From contig JAEUJY010000126.1 of assembly GCA_016794525.1 (NCBI GenBank), forward strand, positions 1-64,000: 64,000 nucleotides of DNA, in the 5' to 3' direction. A program made the position numbers and the translations under genes. Positions 49,745 through 57,575 of this stretch are shown here, piece after piece; the stretch's first letter is position 1, and the number at the start of each line of letters is the position of its first letter. The notes under the pieces are model-generated. The model was not told where the DNA came from. It saw only the letters and a list, made by a program, of their open reading frames with translations, and searched no databases. The DNA is from Myxococcales bacterium. GTDB taxonomy: Bacteria > Myxococcota_A > Polyangia > Haliangiales > Haliangiaceae.

Positions 49745-50143
49745 GTTCAGGTAGATCATCTTGCCGTTGATGCGGACCTCGCCGTTGGCGTCGACGCGCA
49801 CGTCGGCCTCGCCGGTGAGCTTGATCTCGCCCTTGGAGGTGAGGTTCACGCCCTCCTCGGTCTTGACGTTGAACTGCTTGGCCTCGACGTCGACCGACTC
49901 GGCGGCCTTGAGCGACAGCCGGACGCTCTCCATCTGCAGGACCGGCCCCTGCTCGGTCATCTTGATGCGCAGCTCGAGCATGCCCGACGACGCGTGGATC
50001 TCGACCAGCTCCTCCGCGCCGCGGCCCGACACCGTCAGGGTCCGCCCGTCGCGCAGGTACAGCTGGCGGGTCTCGACGCCGTCGGTCGCCTCGGTGGCGA
50101 CCTCGGCGGTGGCGAGCTCCTGGGTCTCCTTCGGGTCGGCCAT
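49742..50143 (-). CDS. gp5/VgrG C-terminal-like beta-helix protein
   Basis: 133 aa from ATG 50143. Charged N-terminus (ETQELATAEVATEATDG), then strands with a short repeating pattern: VRLSLKAAESVDVEAKQFNVKTEEGVNLTSKGEIKLTGEADVRVDANGEVRINGKMIYLN. Such alternating hydrophobic/charged repeats form the triple-stranded beta needle at the C-terminus of VgrG/gp5 spikes, and the ending NGKMIYLN is typical there. It lacks the OB-fold and hub, so it is either a separate needle or an accessory protein. It lies between the 515-aa helical protein and the PAAR protein, all in one direction. A two-hairpin element begins at its stop. Confidence 0.7.
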   Translation of the reverse strand: MADPKETQELATAEVATEATDGVETRQLYLRDGRTLTVSGRGAEELVEIHASSGMLELRIKMTEQGPVLQMESVRLSLKAAESVDVEAKQFNVKTEEGVNLTSKGEIKLTGEADVRVDANGEVRINGKMIYLN

Positions 50144-50164
50144 GTTCGGTGACGCTACCATATC

Positions 50165-51712
50165 CTACGGATCCGGCGCCGCGGACCTTCCCGGCAGCGG
50201 CGGCCGGACCGGCACCGACGGGCCGAGCGCGTCGACCGCCAGCGCCTGGCCCCACAGGCGCACGGTCGCGCCGGGCCGCGGCGCGCGCGGGCCCCACGCG
50301 TCGGCCAGCCGCGCCGCGACCACCGCTGGCGCGCGCGCGTCCACCCCCGCGACCGCCAGCCACGCCCGGGCCTCGCCGACGATCGCGTGGCCGGTCTCGC
50401 CCAGGAAGGCGCCCAGCTCGCTGGCCTGGCGATGCTGGACGATCGCCGCCATCACCTGGCCCGCCAGCGGCGTCGCGATCAGCTCGCCGCCGACGCCGGC
50501 GATCGCGTCCGCCAGGCGCCACGCCGCGTCGACGCCGGGGCCCCCGGTCGGATCCCAGCCGGCCACGCACGCCGCCATGATCGGCGCCAGCACCACGTCG
50601 GCCAGGCCGCGCGCCCAGCTCGCCTCGACCAGCGCGCACGCGCCGTGGTGCATCGCCGCCGCGTCGGCCCACGTGCCGGTGCGCGCCGCGGCCACGTCGG
50701 CGATCAACGCGCGGGCGCCGGCGGCCCGCAGCGGATCGGGCCACGCCGCCTGCCGCGTCAGCACCGCCTCGGCCTCGGCGATCACCGGCGCCGCGCTCAA
50801 CGCCACCAGGTGGCCGCCCTCGGTCCAGGCGGCCAGCAGCGCCTGCGGGCTGCGCGCGCCGGCGGCCGCGTCGATCATCCGCCGCGCCGCGGCGCGCAGC
50901 GCGGCCATCGCCGGCGCGTCGCCCGGCACGTCGAGCAGGCCGCGGTACGGCGCGACCACCTCGGCGACGGTCGGCTCGTGGCTGGCCGCCGGCGCGGGCG
51001 CCGCGGTCGGCAGCCCCGCGAGGTAGGCCGCGACGCGGGCGTCGATCCGCGCGGCGGTCGCCGCGACCGCCTCGACCGCGACCGGCTCGCCCGGCGTCGG
51101 CGGCAGGTGCGGCGCCAGCAGCGCGCCCAGCGCGTCGAGGCCGGCCTCGGCCCACGGCAGCACCTCGCGGTAGCGCGGCCGGCGGAGCAGCGCACCGACC
51201 GTCCCCGCCGCCAGCGGCTCGAGCTCGGCCAGCGCGGCGACGCTCGCCGCGATCAGCCCGGCGGCCTCGCCCTGGCTGCCCGGGCGGCGATCCCACGCGG
51301 CGAGGCTGGCCCCGGCGATCAGGTTGGCGAACGCCGCCTTCGCGGTCGCGGCCCGGGCGTGCCAGGCCTGCCCCGCCGTCGAGCCCGCCGTCAGGCACGC
51401 GGTCCAGTCGCCGTGGTCGCGCGCGGCCAGCGCCGCCTCCAGCTCGACCAGCGCGGCGGTCGCGGTCCACGGATCGTCGCGGTCGATCGCCACCCGCGCG
51501 TGCGCGACGAGGCGATCGAGCCACGCCGCGCGCGCGGTCTCGAACAGATCGCCCGAGGTGCGGCGGTAGGTCGCGCTGTCGCCGGCCGCCGCCGCCAGCG
51601 CCTGCTCACGCGCCAGCGCCGCCAGCTGGCAGCGGTGCAGCGCGGGCGCCGGCGCGGCCGCGGCGACCAGCGCGGCCAGGTAGCGCCGCTGATCGTCGAG
51701 CGCGGGATCCAC
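50165..51712 (-). CDS. Helical protein of unknown function next to spike genes
   Basis: 515 aa, nearly all helix, with over a quarter Ala and no membrane span, signal peptide or catalytic motif that I can see. Segments such as RRYLAALVAAAAPAPALHRC and LAALAREQALAAAAGDSATY at the N-terminus resemble armadillo or TPR-type bundles. The C-terminal half is similar in style (WRLADAIAGVGGELIATPL, then VMAAIVQHRQASELGAFLGE). Being first in the run gp5-like, PAAR and methyltransferase, with 21 bases to the gp5-like start, it is a candidate adaptor or effector for the spike, but that is guesswork from position. Real gene status is supported by operon structure and codon use. Confidence 0.65.
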   Translation of the reverse strand: MDPALDDQRRYLAALVAAAAPAPALHRCQLAALAREQALAAAAGDSATYRRTSGDLFETARAAWLDRLVAHARVAIDRDDPWTATAALVELEAALAARDHGDWTACLTAGSTAGQAWHARAATAKAAFANLIAGASLAAWDRRPGSQGEAAGLIAASVAALAELEPLAAGTVGALLRRPRYREVLPWAEAGLDALGALLAPHLPPTPGEPVAVEAVAATAARIDARVAAYLAGLPTAAPAPAASHEPTVAEVVAPYRGLLDVPGDAPAMAALRAAARRMIDAAAGARSPQALLAAWTEGGHLVALSAAPVIAEAEAVLTRQAAWPDPLRAAGARALIADVAAARTGTWADAAAMHHGACALVEASWARGLADVVLAPIMAACVAGWDPTGGPGVDAAWRLADAIAGVGGELIATPLAGQVMAAIVQHRQASELGAFLGETGHAIVGEARAWLAVAGVDARAPAVVAARLADAWGPRAPRPGATVRLWGQALAVDALGPSVPVRPPLPGRSAAPDP

Positions 51713-51741
51713 GCCGCATCCTACCGCGGTACACTCGGGCC

Positions 51742-51990
51742 ATGGACATCAACCAGGCGACCGACGCGGTCGAGCGGTTCGTCACCTCGTTCAGCGATGC
51801 CAGCAAGCGCACGGCCCGGGAGATCAAGGTGCGGCCGTCGGGCGACGACGCGACCCACATCAAGGTGTGGGTCGACCTGGGGCCGGGCGTCGACGACGCC
51901 GCGTGCCACGCGTGGGCCGAGGCCTGCAAGGCGGCGGTGGCCAAGGTCACCGGCGAGTTCACGGTCGAAGTCCGCGCCGAGTCGCTGTAG
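51742..51990 (+). CDS. Small conserved-looking hypothetical protein
   Basis: 82 aa from ATG 51742. Compact alpha/beta sequence: helix ATDAVERFVTSFSDASKRT, strand EIKVRPSGDDATHIKVWVDL, helix AACHAWAEACKAAVAKV and strand FTVEVRAESL. A two-strand, two-helix layout like this suits a small ferredoxin-like fold. No family recognised. It starts a plus-strand run: 11 bases to the NRDE gene, which then overlaps the Nudix gene. The start is divergent from the 515-aa gene with 29 bases between. Confidence 0.55.
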   Translation: MDINQATDAVERFVTSFSDASKRTAREIKVRPSGDDATHIKVWVDLGPGVDDAACHAWAEACKAAVAKVTGEFTVEVRAESL

Positions 51991-52001
51991 CGGTCGCGGC
52001 G

Positions 52002-52778
52002 GTGTGCACGATCGCCATCCTGGTCGACGTGCTGGCCGACGCCCCGGTGGCGATCGCGGCCAACCGCGACGAGTTCCACGCCCGCCCGGCGCGCGCGCCG
52101 GTGCAGCTGGCGCCGGGCATCGTCGGCGGCAAGGACGAGCTGCTCGGCGGCTCGTGGCTGGCGTTCAGCGCCGACGGCCGCTTCGCCGCGGTGACCAACC
52201 AGCGCGAGCCGGTGACCGCGCGGGCGCCGCGGTCGCGCGGCGCGTGGGTGACCGGGCTGCTCGCCGCCGGCGATCGCCGCGCGATGGCGGCGTTCGTCGA
52301 CGCGCTCGACCCGCGGGCGTACGCCAGCGGCAACCTGGTCTACGGCGACGCCGGCGGCGTCGAGGTGGCGTACCTGCGGCGCGACGGGAGCCGGGCGCGC
52401 CACGCGCTGCCGCCCGGGCTCACCGTGCTCGCCAACGATCGGGTCGACGCGCCCGGCCAGCCCAAGCAGCCGCGGCTGCGCGGCCTGCTCGCCGGCGCCC
52501 GCGACGTCGCGAGCTTCGCCGCGCTCGCGCCGACGGCGCTGGCCGATCACGACGTGCCGGCCGAGCTGCCGCCGCTGGCGCCGGGGCTGCCGGTGCCCCC
52601 CGAGGCGTGGGGCCCGCTGCAGGCGGTGTGCGTCCACGCCGGGCCCTACGGCACGCGCAGCGCGACGGTGGCGGCGCTGGTGCCCGGCGGGATCGCCGCG
52701 CTGGCGTGGGCCGACGGGCCGCCCTGCACCACCGCGTTCGCCGACGCGCGCCCGCGGTTTGGTACCGTCGGCGGATGA
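52002..52778 (+). CDS. NRDE/TANGO2-family protein
   Basis: 258 aa from GTG 52002. The start is fixed by family: members begin MCT with Cys 2 as proposed N-terminal nucleophile, here (GTG)CTIAILVD. The motif N-R-D-E follows at 26-29 (AANRDEFHARP), then GGKDELLGGSWLAFSADGRFAAVTNQRE, all hallmarks. Human TANGO2 and bacterial relatives have been linked to heme and lipid handling; enzyme activity is unproven. Stop overlaps the Nudix start (ATGA at 52775-52778). No signal peptide; cytoplasmic. Confidence 0.9.
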   Translation: MCTIAILVDVLADAPVAIAANRDEFHARPARAPVQLAPGIVGGKDELLGGSWLAFSADGRFAAVTNQREPVTARAPRSRGAWVTGLLAAGDRRAMAAFVDALDPRAYASGNLVYGDAGGVEVAYLRRDGSRARHALPPGLTVLANDRVDAPGQPKQPRLRGLLAGARDVASFAALAPTALADHDVPAELPPLAPGLPVPPEAWGPLQAVCVHAGPYGTRSATVAALVPGGIAALAWADGPPCTTAFADARPRFGTVGG

Positions 52779-53332
52779 CCGACGACGAGCTGCGCTGGCG
52801 GGAGATCGCGCGGGCCCCGGCCCACGACTACCGCATCTTCCAGAGCCAGCGCATCCGCGCCACCCACCCGCACACCGGCGCCGAGCGCGAGTTCGTCGGG
52901 CTGCACGCCCCCGACTGGGTCAACGTCATCGCCCGCACGCCCGCCGGCGACGTCGTGCTGATCCGCCAGTACCGCCACGGCACCGCCGCGGTCCACGTCG
53001 AGATCCCCGGCGGGATGGTCGATCCCGGCGAGGCGCCGCTGGTCGCCGCCCAGCGCGAGCTGGCCGAGGAGACCGGCTACCACGCGGCGCGCTGGCTGCT
53101 GCTCGGCGTGGTCGCGCCCAACCCGGCCATCATGGACAACCGCCTGCACATGTACCTCGCCGACGACGCCGCGCCGGGCAGCGCGCCCGACTTCGACGAG
53201 GGCGAGGTGGTCACGACGTTCACCGCGCCGCTGGCCGAGGCCTACGCGATGATCCGCCGGGGCGACATCGACCACGCCCTGGTGGTGGCGGCGTTCGCCC
53301 ACCTGGCGATCGCGGGCCCCGCCGGCCCTTGA
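52775..53332 (+). CDS. Nudix hydrolase
   Basis: 185 aa from ATG 52775. The complete Nudix box lies at 80-102: G80-x5-E86-x7-R94-E-L-A-E-E-T-G-Y (starting in IPGGMVDPGE). N-terminal context (DYRIFQSQRIRATHPHTGAEREFVGL, WVNVIARTPAGDVVLIRQYRHG) resembles the ADP-ribose pyrophosphatase group, so an ADP-sugar substrate is plausible. Translationally coupled to the NRDE gene and 34 bases before the next gene. Confidence 0.9.
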   Translation: MTDDELRWREIARAPAHDYRIFQSQRIRATHPHTGAEREFVGLHAPDWVNVIARTPAGDVVLIRQYRHGTAAVHVEIPGGMVDPGEAPLVAAQRELAEETGYHAARWLLLGVVAPNPAIMDNRLHMYLADDAAPGSAPDFDEGEVVTTFTAPLAEAYAMIRRGDIDHALVVAAFAHLAIAGPAGP

Positions 53333-53366
53333 TAGCGCACCGACGCGGCGCGTACGATCGGCGGCG

Positions 53367-54104
53367 ATGAGGCTGCGCCTGCCGCTGACCGCGGCTGCCC
53401 TGGTGATCGTGTCGGCGCTCGCGGCGCCATCCGCCCGTGCGGGCTCGCTGGCGGGCAAGCTCGAGCTGCCGCCCGACGTCGGGGCGCCGCCGGTCTTGCC
53501 GCGCGGCTACCTGCCGCGCATCGACAACCCGCTGGCGCCGGTGCGCCCGCTCGACCCGCTGCCGGCGATGGTGGTGGTGCTGGTGCCGGCCAACCCCGAG
53601 CTGGTGCCGGCCGGCAAGCCGGCCACGGTGAACTGGGAGCTGCGCGGCGACTCGTTCGCGCGGCCGGTGGTGGCGGCGCGGCTGGGCGACGCGATCGAGA
53701 TCAAGAACGCCGGCCGGGCGGCGCCGGTGCTGGTGGCCCACGGCCAGCCGGCGCTCCTGCCCAAGAAGCCGCTCAACCCCACCGATCGCGTCCAGTTCAC
53801 GCCGACCGCCGCCGGGCTGGTCGACATCGTCGACGAGTCGACGCCGCACCTGCGCGGCCGGGCGCTGATCGTCGATCGCGCGCTGGTCGCGTTCCCCGAC
53901 GCCAGCGGCAAGTTCGAGTTCGCCGACGTGCCGGCCGGCGACTGGACGGTGCGGGTCTTCTACGCGCCGCGCAACCTCGCCCGCGCCGCCGCCGCGCCCA
54001 CGCCCGCCGGGTGGATCGATCGCACCGACGACAAGCTGACGATCGGCGCCAAGAAGAGCGAGCTCACCATCAAGCTGCCGCCGGCGCTGCCGGTCAAGCC
54101 GTAG
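53367..54104 (+). CDS. Secreted beta-sandwich protein
   Basis: 245 aa. Sec signal peptide (MRLRLPLTAAALVIVSALAAPSARA, cleavage likely after residue 25). The body has beta-strand character: MVVVLVPANPELVPAGKPATVNWELRG, VVAARLGDAIEIKNAG, VQFTPTAAGLVDIVDES and a last segment FEFADVPAGDWTVRVFYAPR like a carboxypeptidase-regulatory domain. The strand order recalls cupredoxin-like modules, but no full copper site can be picked out; one His near 119 (VLVAHGQ) and one near 153 remain. Located 14 bases before the MXAN_5187-type gene, probably one transcript. Role unknown. Confidence 0.7.
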   Translation: MRLRLPLTAAALVIVSALAAPSARAGSLAGKLELPPDVGAPPVLPRGYLPRIDNPLAPVRPLDPLPAMVVVLVPANPELVPAGKPATVNWELRGDSFARPVVAARLGDAIEIKNAGRAAPVLVAHGQPALLPKKPLNPTDRVQFTPTAAGLVDIVDESTPHLRGRALIVDRALVAFPDASGKFEFADVPAGDWTVRVFYAPRNLARAAAAPTPAGWIDRTDDKLTIGAKKSELTIKLPPALPVKP

Positions 54105-54118
54105 GCCGAGGAGCCCCG

Positions 54119-55849
54119 ATGTTCTGGTCGAAGATCTGGCTGTTCCTCCTCGCCGCCGCCGCGGCGATCGCGTTCACGATCGCGCTGCTGCTGCCGCGCC
54201 CGGCGCAGCGGGCCCGCACCGACGACGATCGCCAGCGGCTGGTGGTCGCGTGCGACGTCGTCAACATCCAGCTCAAGAGCGCGGCGCGGGTGCAGATCGA
54301 CGTCGCCAGCGCGTTCGCGCGCCAGGGCGACGTCGTCGCCGCGCTCGATCGCGCCGGCGGGCTCGAGACGATCGACGAGGCGACCTCGAAGACCGCCCGC
54401 GAGCTGGCGGCGCAGACGATCGCCGGCGTGTCGGGCACCCGCCCCGACTTCGCGATCCTGATCGATCGCAAGGGCCGGGTGCTGGCCCGCGCCGGCTCGG
54501 CCGGCGTCGACGAGGCGCTCTACGGCGACACGATCGCCGGCCGGTTCCTGGTCGACGACGCGCTGGCCGGCTACCTGCGCGACGACCTGTGGCAGGTCGG
54601 CAAGCGGCTGTACCGGGTGGCCGGCTCGCCGGTCATCAAGCGCGATCCGCCGGTCACCTACGTCGGCGCGGTGGTCGTCGGCAACGCGGTGTCCAAGCAG
54701 TTCGCCGAGGAGCTGATGAAGCCGCTCGGCGCGACCGTCGGCTTCTACGTCAAGGGCGACCTGGCGATCTCGTCGTCGGCGACCGTCCTCGATCGCGAGG
54801 TGCTGACCGAGTACGCCAAGCTGGCCGCCAGCCCGGCCGACCTCGACACCGACTGCAAGTCGAGCCAGCCGTTCATCGCCACCTCGGGCAAGCAGCGGCT
54901 GTCGGCGGTGGTGGCGCGGCTGCCCGGCGAGGCGCGCTACGACGACGCGTTCTTCGCGGTCTACCTCGAGCAGCAGCCGCCGGCCGGCCTGGGCCGCACG
55001 CTCGATCAGGTGCGCAAGGACGACCTGTCGTTCGCCAACTTCCCGTGGGTGCTGCTCGGGATCGGCTTCGTCGGCGCGCTGGCGATCGGGCTGGGGCTGA
55101 TGGTGGTCGAGCACGATCGCCCGGTGCGGCGGCTGGCCGCCGACGCGGTCGAGCTGGCCAAGGGCAAGGGCGAGCGCCTGCCCGAGGAGCGCCACGGCGG
55201 CCGGCTCGGCTCGGTGGCGCGCTCGGTGAACATCCACATCGACAAGCTGGCCCGCGAGGCCCGCGCCGCGCGCCGCGATCTCGACCAGCTGCTGGGGCCG
55301 GCCGACGGCTCGTTCGGCTCGCTCGACGCCGTCGACGTGCCGGCGCCGCCGCCGCGCCCGGCGCCGCCGCCCGCCGAGTTCCGGTTCTCGTCGCCTGGCG
55401 TCAAGCCGCCCGAGCTGGACCTGGCCCCGGCGCGCCCGACCCCGCCGCCGGCCCGCCCCGCCGCGCCGCCGCCGGCCCCGACGCCGCCGCCCACGCCGCG
55501 CACCAAGACCCCGCCGCCGTTCGCCGCGGTGCCGACGCCGCCGCCGCCGCCGGCCAAGAACCTCGACGACGACATCCTGGCCAGCCTGGCCGGCGCCCGG
55601 GTGCCGGCGCCGCCGCCGCCCGAGGCCGACGAGGAGGCGTACTTCCGCTCGGTGTTCGACGAGTTCGTCGCGCTCAAGGCCAAGTGTGGCGAGCCGACCG
55701 CCGGCCTGACCTACGCCAAGTTCGTCGACAAGCTGCGCAAGAACCAGGAGGAGCTCCTGGCCAAGCCGGGCACGGTCGGCGTGCGGTTCTCGGTCTACGT
55801 CAAGGACGGCAAGGCCGCGCTCAAGGCCACGCCGGTCAAGGACGCTTGA
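54119..55849 (+). CDS. MXAN_5187-family membrane protein
   Basis: 576 aa from ATG 54119 with GAGGAG upstream. N-terminal membrane span (~7-25, WLFLLAAAAAIAFTIALLL), an extracytoplasmic dCache/PAS-like domain (~35-300; DFAILIDRKGRVLARAGS), a second span (~304-326, FPWVLLGIGFVGALAIGLGLMVV), HAMP-like helices (DRPVRRLAADAVELAKGKG), a Pro/Ala-rich linker (~400-495) and a C-terminal domain (~505-572; YFRSVFDEFVALKAKCGEPT, then YAKFVDKLRKNQ) that defines this family of myxobacterial proteins. It looks like a receptor that ends in an uncharacterised output domain. Its last 14 bases overlap the converging histidine kinase gene. Confidence 0.8.
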   Translation: MFWSKIWLFLLAAAAAIAFTIALLLPRPAQRARTDDDRQRLVVACDVVNIQLKSAARVQIDVASAFARQGDVVAALDRAGGLETIDEATSKTARELAAQTIAGVSGTRPDFAILIDRKGRVLARAGSAGVDEALYGDTIAGRFLVDDALAGYLRDDLWQVGKRLYRVAGSPVIKRDPPVTYVGAVVVGNAVSKQFAEELMKPLGATVGFYVKGDLAISSSATVLDREVLTEYAKLAASPADLDTDCKSSQPFIATSGKQRLSAVVARLPGEARYDDAFFAVYLEQQPPAGLGRTLDQVRKDDLSFANFPWVLLGIGFVGALAIGLGLMVVEHDRPVRRLAADAVELAKGKGERLPEERHGGRLGSVARSVNIHIDKLAREARAARRDLDQLLGPADGSFGSLDAVDVPAPPPRPAPPPAEFRFSSPGVKPPELDLAPARPTPPPARPAAPPPAPTPPPTPRTKTPPPFAAVPTPPPPPAKNLDDDILASLAGARVPAPPPPEADEEAYFRSVFDEFVALKAKCGEPTAGLTYAKFVDKLRKNQEELLAKPGTVGVRFSVYVKDGKAALKATPVKDA

Positions 55850-57575
55850 CCAGCGACGCCAGCAGCGGCTGACCGCGCTCGAGCGGCAGCTCGATCGCGA
55901 AGCGCGCGCCGCCGGTCGGCGCCTCGGCGATCACGATGCGGCCGCCGTGATCGCTGACGATCCGGTGGACGATCGCCAGGCCGAGGCCGGTGCCGCCCTG
56001 GCCGTGCTTGGTCGTGAAGTACGGCGCGAACACCTTGTCGCGCAGCTCGGCGGCGACGCCCGGGCCGTTGTCGTCGACGATCAGCTCGACGCGATCGCCG
56101 GCGTCGCCCTTCTTGGTGGTCACGACGATCGCGCCGTCGGGCTTGCCGGCGATCGCGTCGCGGGCGTTCTCGACGAGGTTGAGCACCACCTGCGTCAGCT
56201 GGCCGCGATCGGCGGCCACCGGCGGCAGGTCGGCGGCCAGCCGCCGCTCGACCGGGGTCTCGCCCTGGTACAGCGCCAGCGCCGCGCCCACCGCCTCGCT
56301 GAGGTCGAGCGGGTGCGGATCGGCCTTGGGCATGCGCGCGAAGTCGGAGAACTCGCTGACGATCCGCCGCAGCCGATCGGACTCCTCGAGCACGGTCGCG
56401 GTCGACTCCTCGAGGATCTCGCCGAACGACGGGTGCTGCTTGCGCCAGGTCTTGCGCAGGTTGTCCATCGCCATCTGGATCGGCGTCAGCGGGTTCTTGA
56501 TCTCGTGGGCCAGGCGGCGCGCGATCTCCTGCCACGCCGCGATCCGCTCGGCGATCACCAGCCGCTCCTCGGCGGTGCGCAGATCCTCGAGCATCAGGTT
56601 CATCGCGCCGGCCACCTCGCCGAGCTCGTCGGTCGACGTCACCGGCACCCGGTGCTCGAGCTCGCCCTTGGCGGCGGCCTGTGCGCCGGTGACCAGATCG
56701 TCGAGGCCGGCGGTGATCCGCCGCGCCACCACCGCGCCGAGCAGCATCGTCAGGCCGAGCGCCAGCACCGCGAGCACCGCGGCCACCAGCGTCACCTGCC
56801 GCTGCAGCCGCGCCAGATCGCGATCGCGCACCAGCACCTCGATCCACGCCGCCACCGTCGCGCCCTCGCCGGGCAGCGCGATCCGCACCCGCTGCCCGCC
56901 GCGCGTGCTCCAGCCGGCCTCGGCCGGCGCCGCCAGCTCGCGGCCGGTGGCGTCGACGATCCGGGTGTCGATCTGCCCGGCCCGGCGCACCGCGGTCACC
57001 AGCCGGGCGTCGATCGCGCGCCCGACCGCGACGACGACGGTGTACGGGCCGTCCTTGGCGATGCGGGCGGTCTCGGCGACCAGCACCGTCTGCATGGCCC
57101 GCGAGCCCATGATCTTCTCCTCGCGGTAGACCACCTTGGCCGAGGTCGCCAGCGCGCGCAGCGCCGGCGCGGGGTCGCCGACGATGCCGCGGTTGTGCGG
57201 CGCCGCCAGGATCTGGTCGTCGGGGCCGACCACGGTCAGCACGTCGATGCCGCGCCCGGCCATGCCCGGGCCGGCCTGCTCGCGCAGCCGGCGCCGCGCC
57301 TCGGGCGGCAGCGCGACGCCGTCCTTGACCAGATCCTGCAAGAGCGTGCCGATGATCGGATCCTCGCGGCGGGCCAGCGCGGTGGCGGTCTCGGCGAGGT
57401 CTTGCTCGAGCCGCTCGACCTCGGCCCGCGCCGCGCGCTCGGCGGCGCCGCGGGTGCGCTGGTACTCGTCGCGGTAGCTGCGCGCGACGACCTGCCGGGT
57501 GACCATCGCCGCCACCGCGATCGGCACCAGCGCCGCCAGCCCGAACCACAGCATGAAGCGGTTGCGCAGCCGCAT
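55836..57575 (-). CDS. NtrY-like sensor histidine kinase
   Basis: 579 aa from ATG 57575, sharing one base with the stop of the upstream gene (TGATG). Span 1 ~8-27, large periplasmic sensor (~30-257; dCache-like, DVLTVVGPDDQILAAP), span 2 ~258-283, HAMP ~284-335, phosphoacceptor H357 (RRLAHEIKNPLTPIQMAMDNL), and ATPase boxes NLVENARDAI, VDDNGPGV and GGTGLGLAIVHRIV. This form is typical of NtrY-type kinases that regulate enhancer-binding proteins. No response regulator is in the window on either side, so it is orphan here. Tight coupling to the solute-binding protein gene suggests that protein feeds it a signal. Confidence 0.93.
   Translation of the reverse strand: MRLRNRFMLWFGLAALVPIAVAAMVTRQVVARSYRDEYQRTRGAAERAARAEVERLEQDLAETATALARREDPIIGTLLQDLVKDGVALPPEARRRLREQAGPGMAGRGIDVLTVVGPDDQILAAPHNRGIVGDPAPALRALATSAKVVYREEKIMGSRAMQTVLVAETARIAKDGPYTVVVAVGRAIDARLVTAVRRAGQIDTRIVDATGRELAAPAEAGWSTRGGQRVRIALPGEGATVAAWIEVLVRDRDLARLQRQVTLVAAVLAVLALGLTMLLGAVVARRITAGLDDLVTGAQAAAKGELEHRVPVTSTDELGEVAGAMNLMLEDLRTAEERLVIAERIAAWQEIARRLAHEIKNPLTPIQMAMDNLRKTWRKQHPSFGEILEESTATVLEESDRLRRIVSEFSDFARMPKADPHPLDLSEAVGAALALYQGETPVERRLAADLPPVAADRGQLTQVVLNLVENARDAIAGKPDGAIVVTTKKGDAGDRVELIVDDNGPGVAAELRDKVFAPYFTTKHGQGGTGLGLAIVHRIVSDHGGRIVIAEAPTGGARFAIELPLERGQPLLASLVKRP

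Noticed and set aside
49187-51712. A complete type VI secretion or contractile injection locus
   Set aside because: Only the PAAR and gp5-like parts are present. Sheath, tube, baseplate and ATPase genes are missing.
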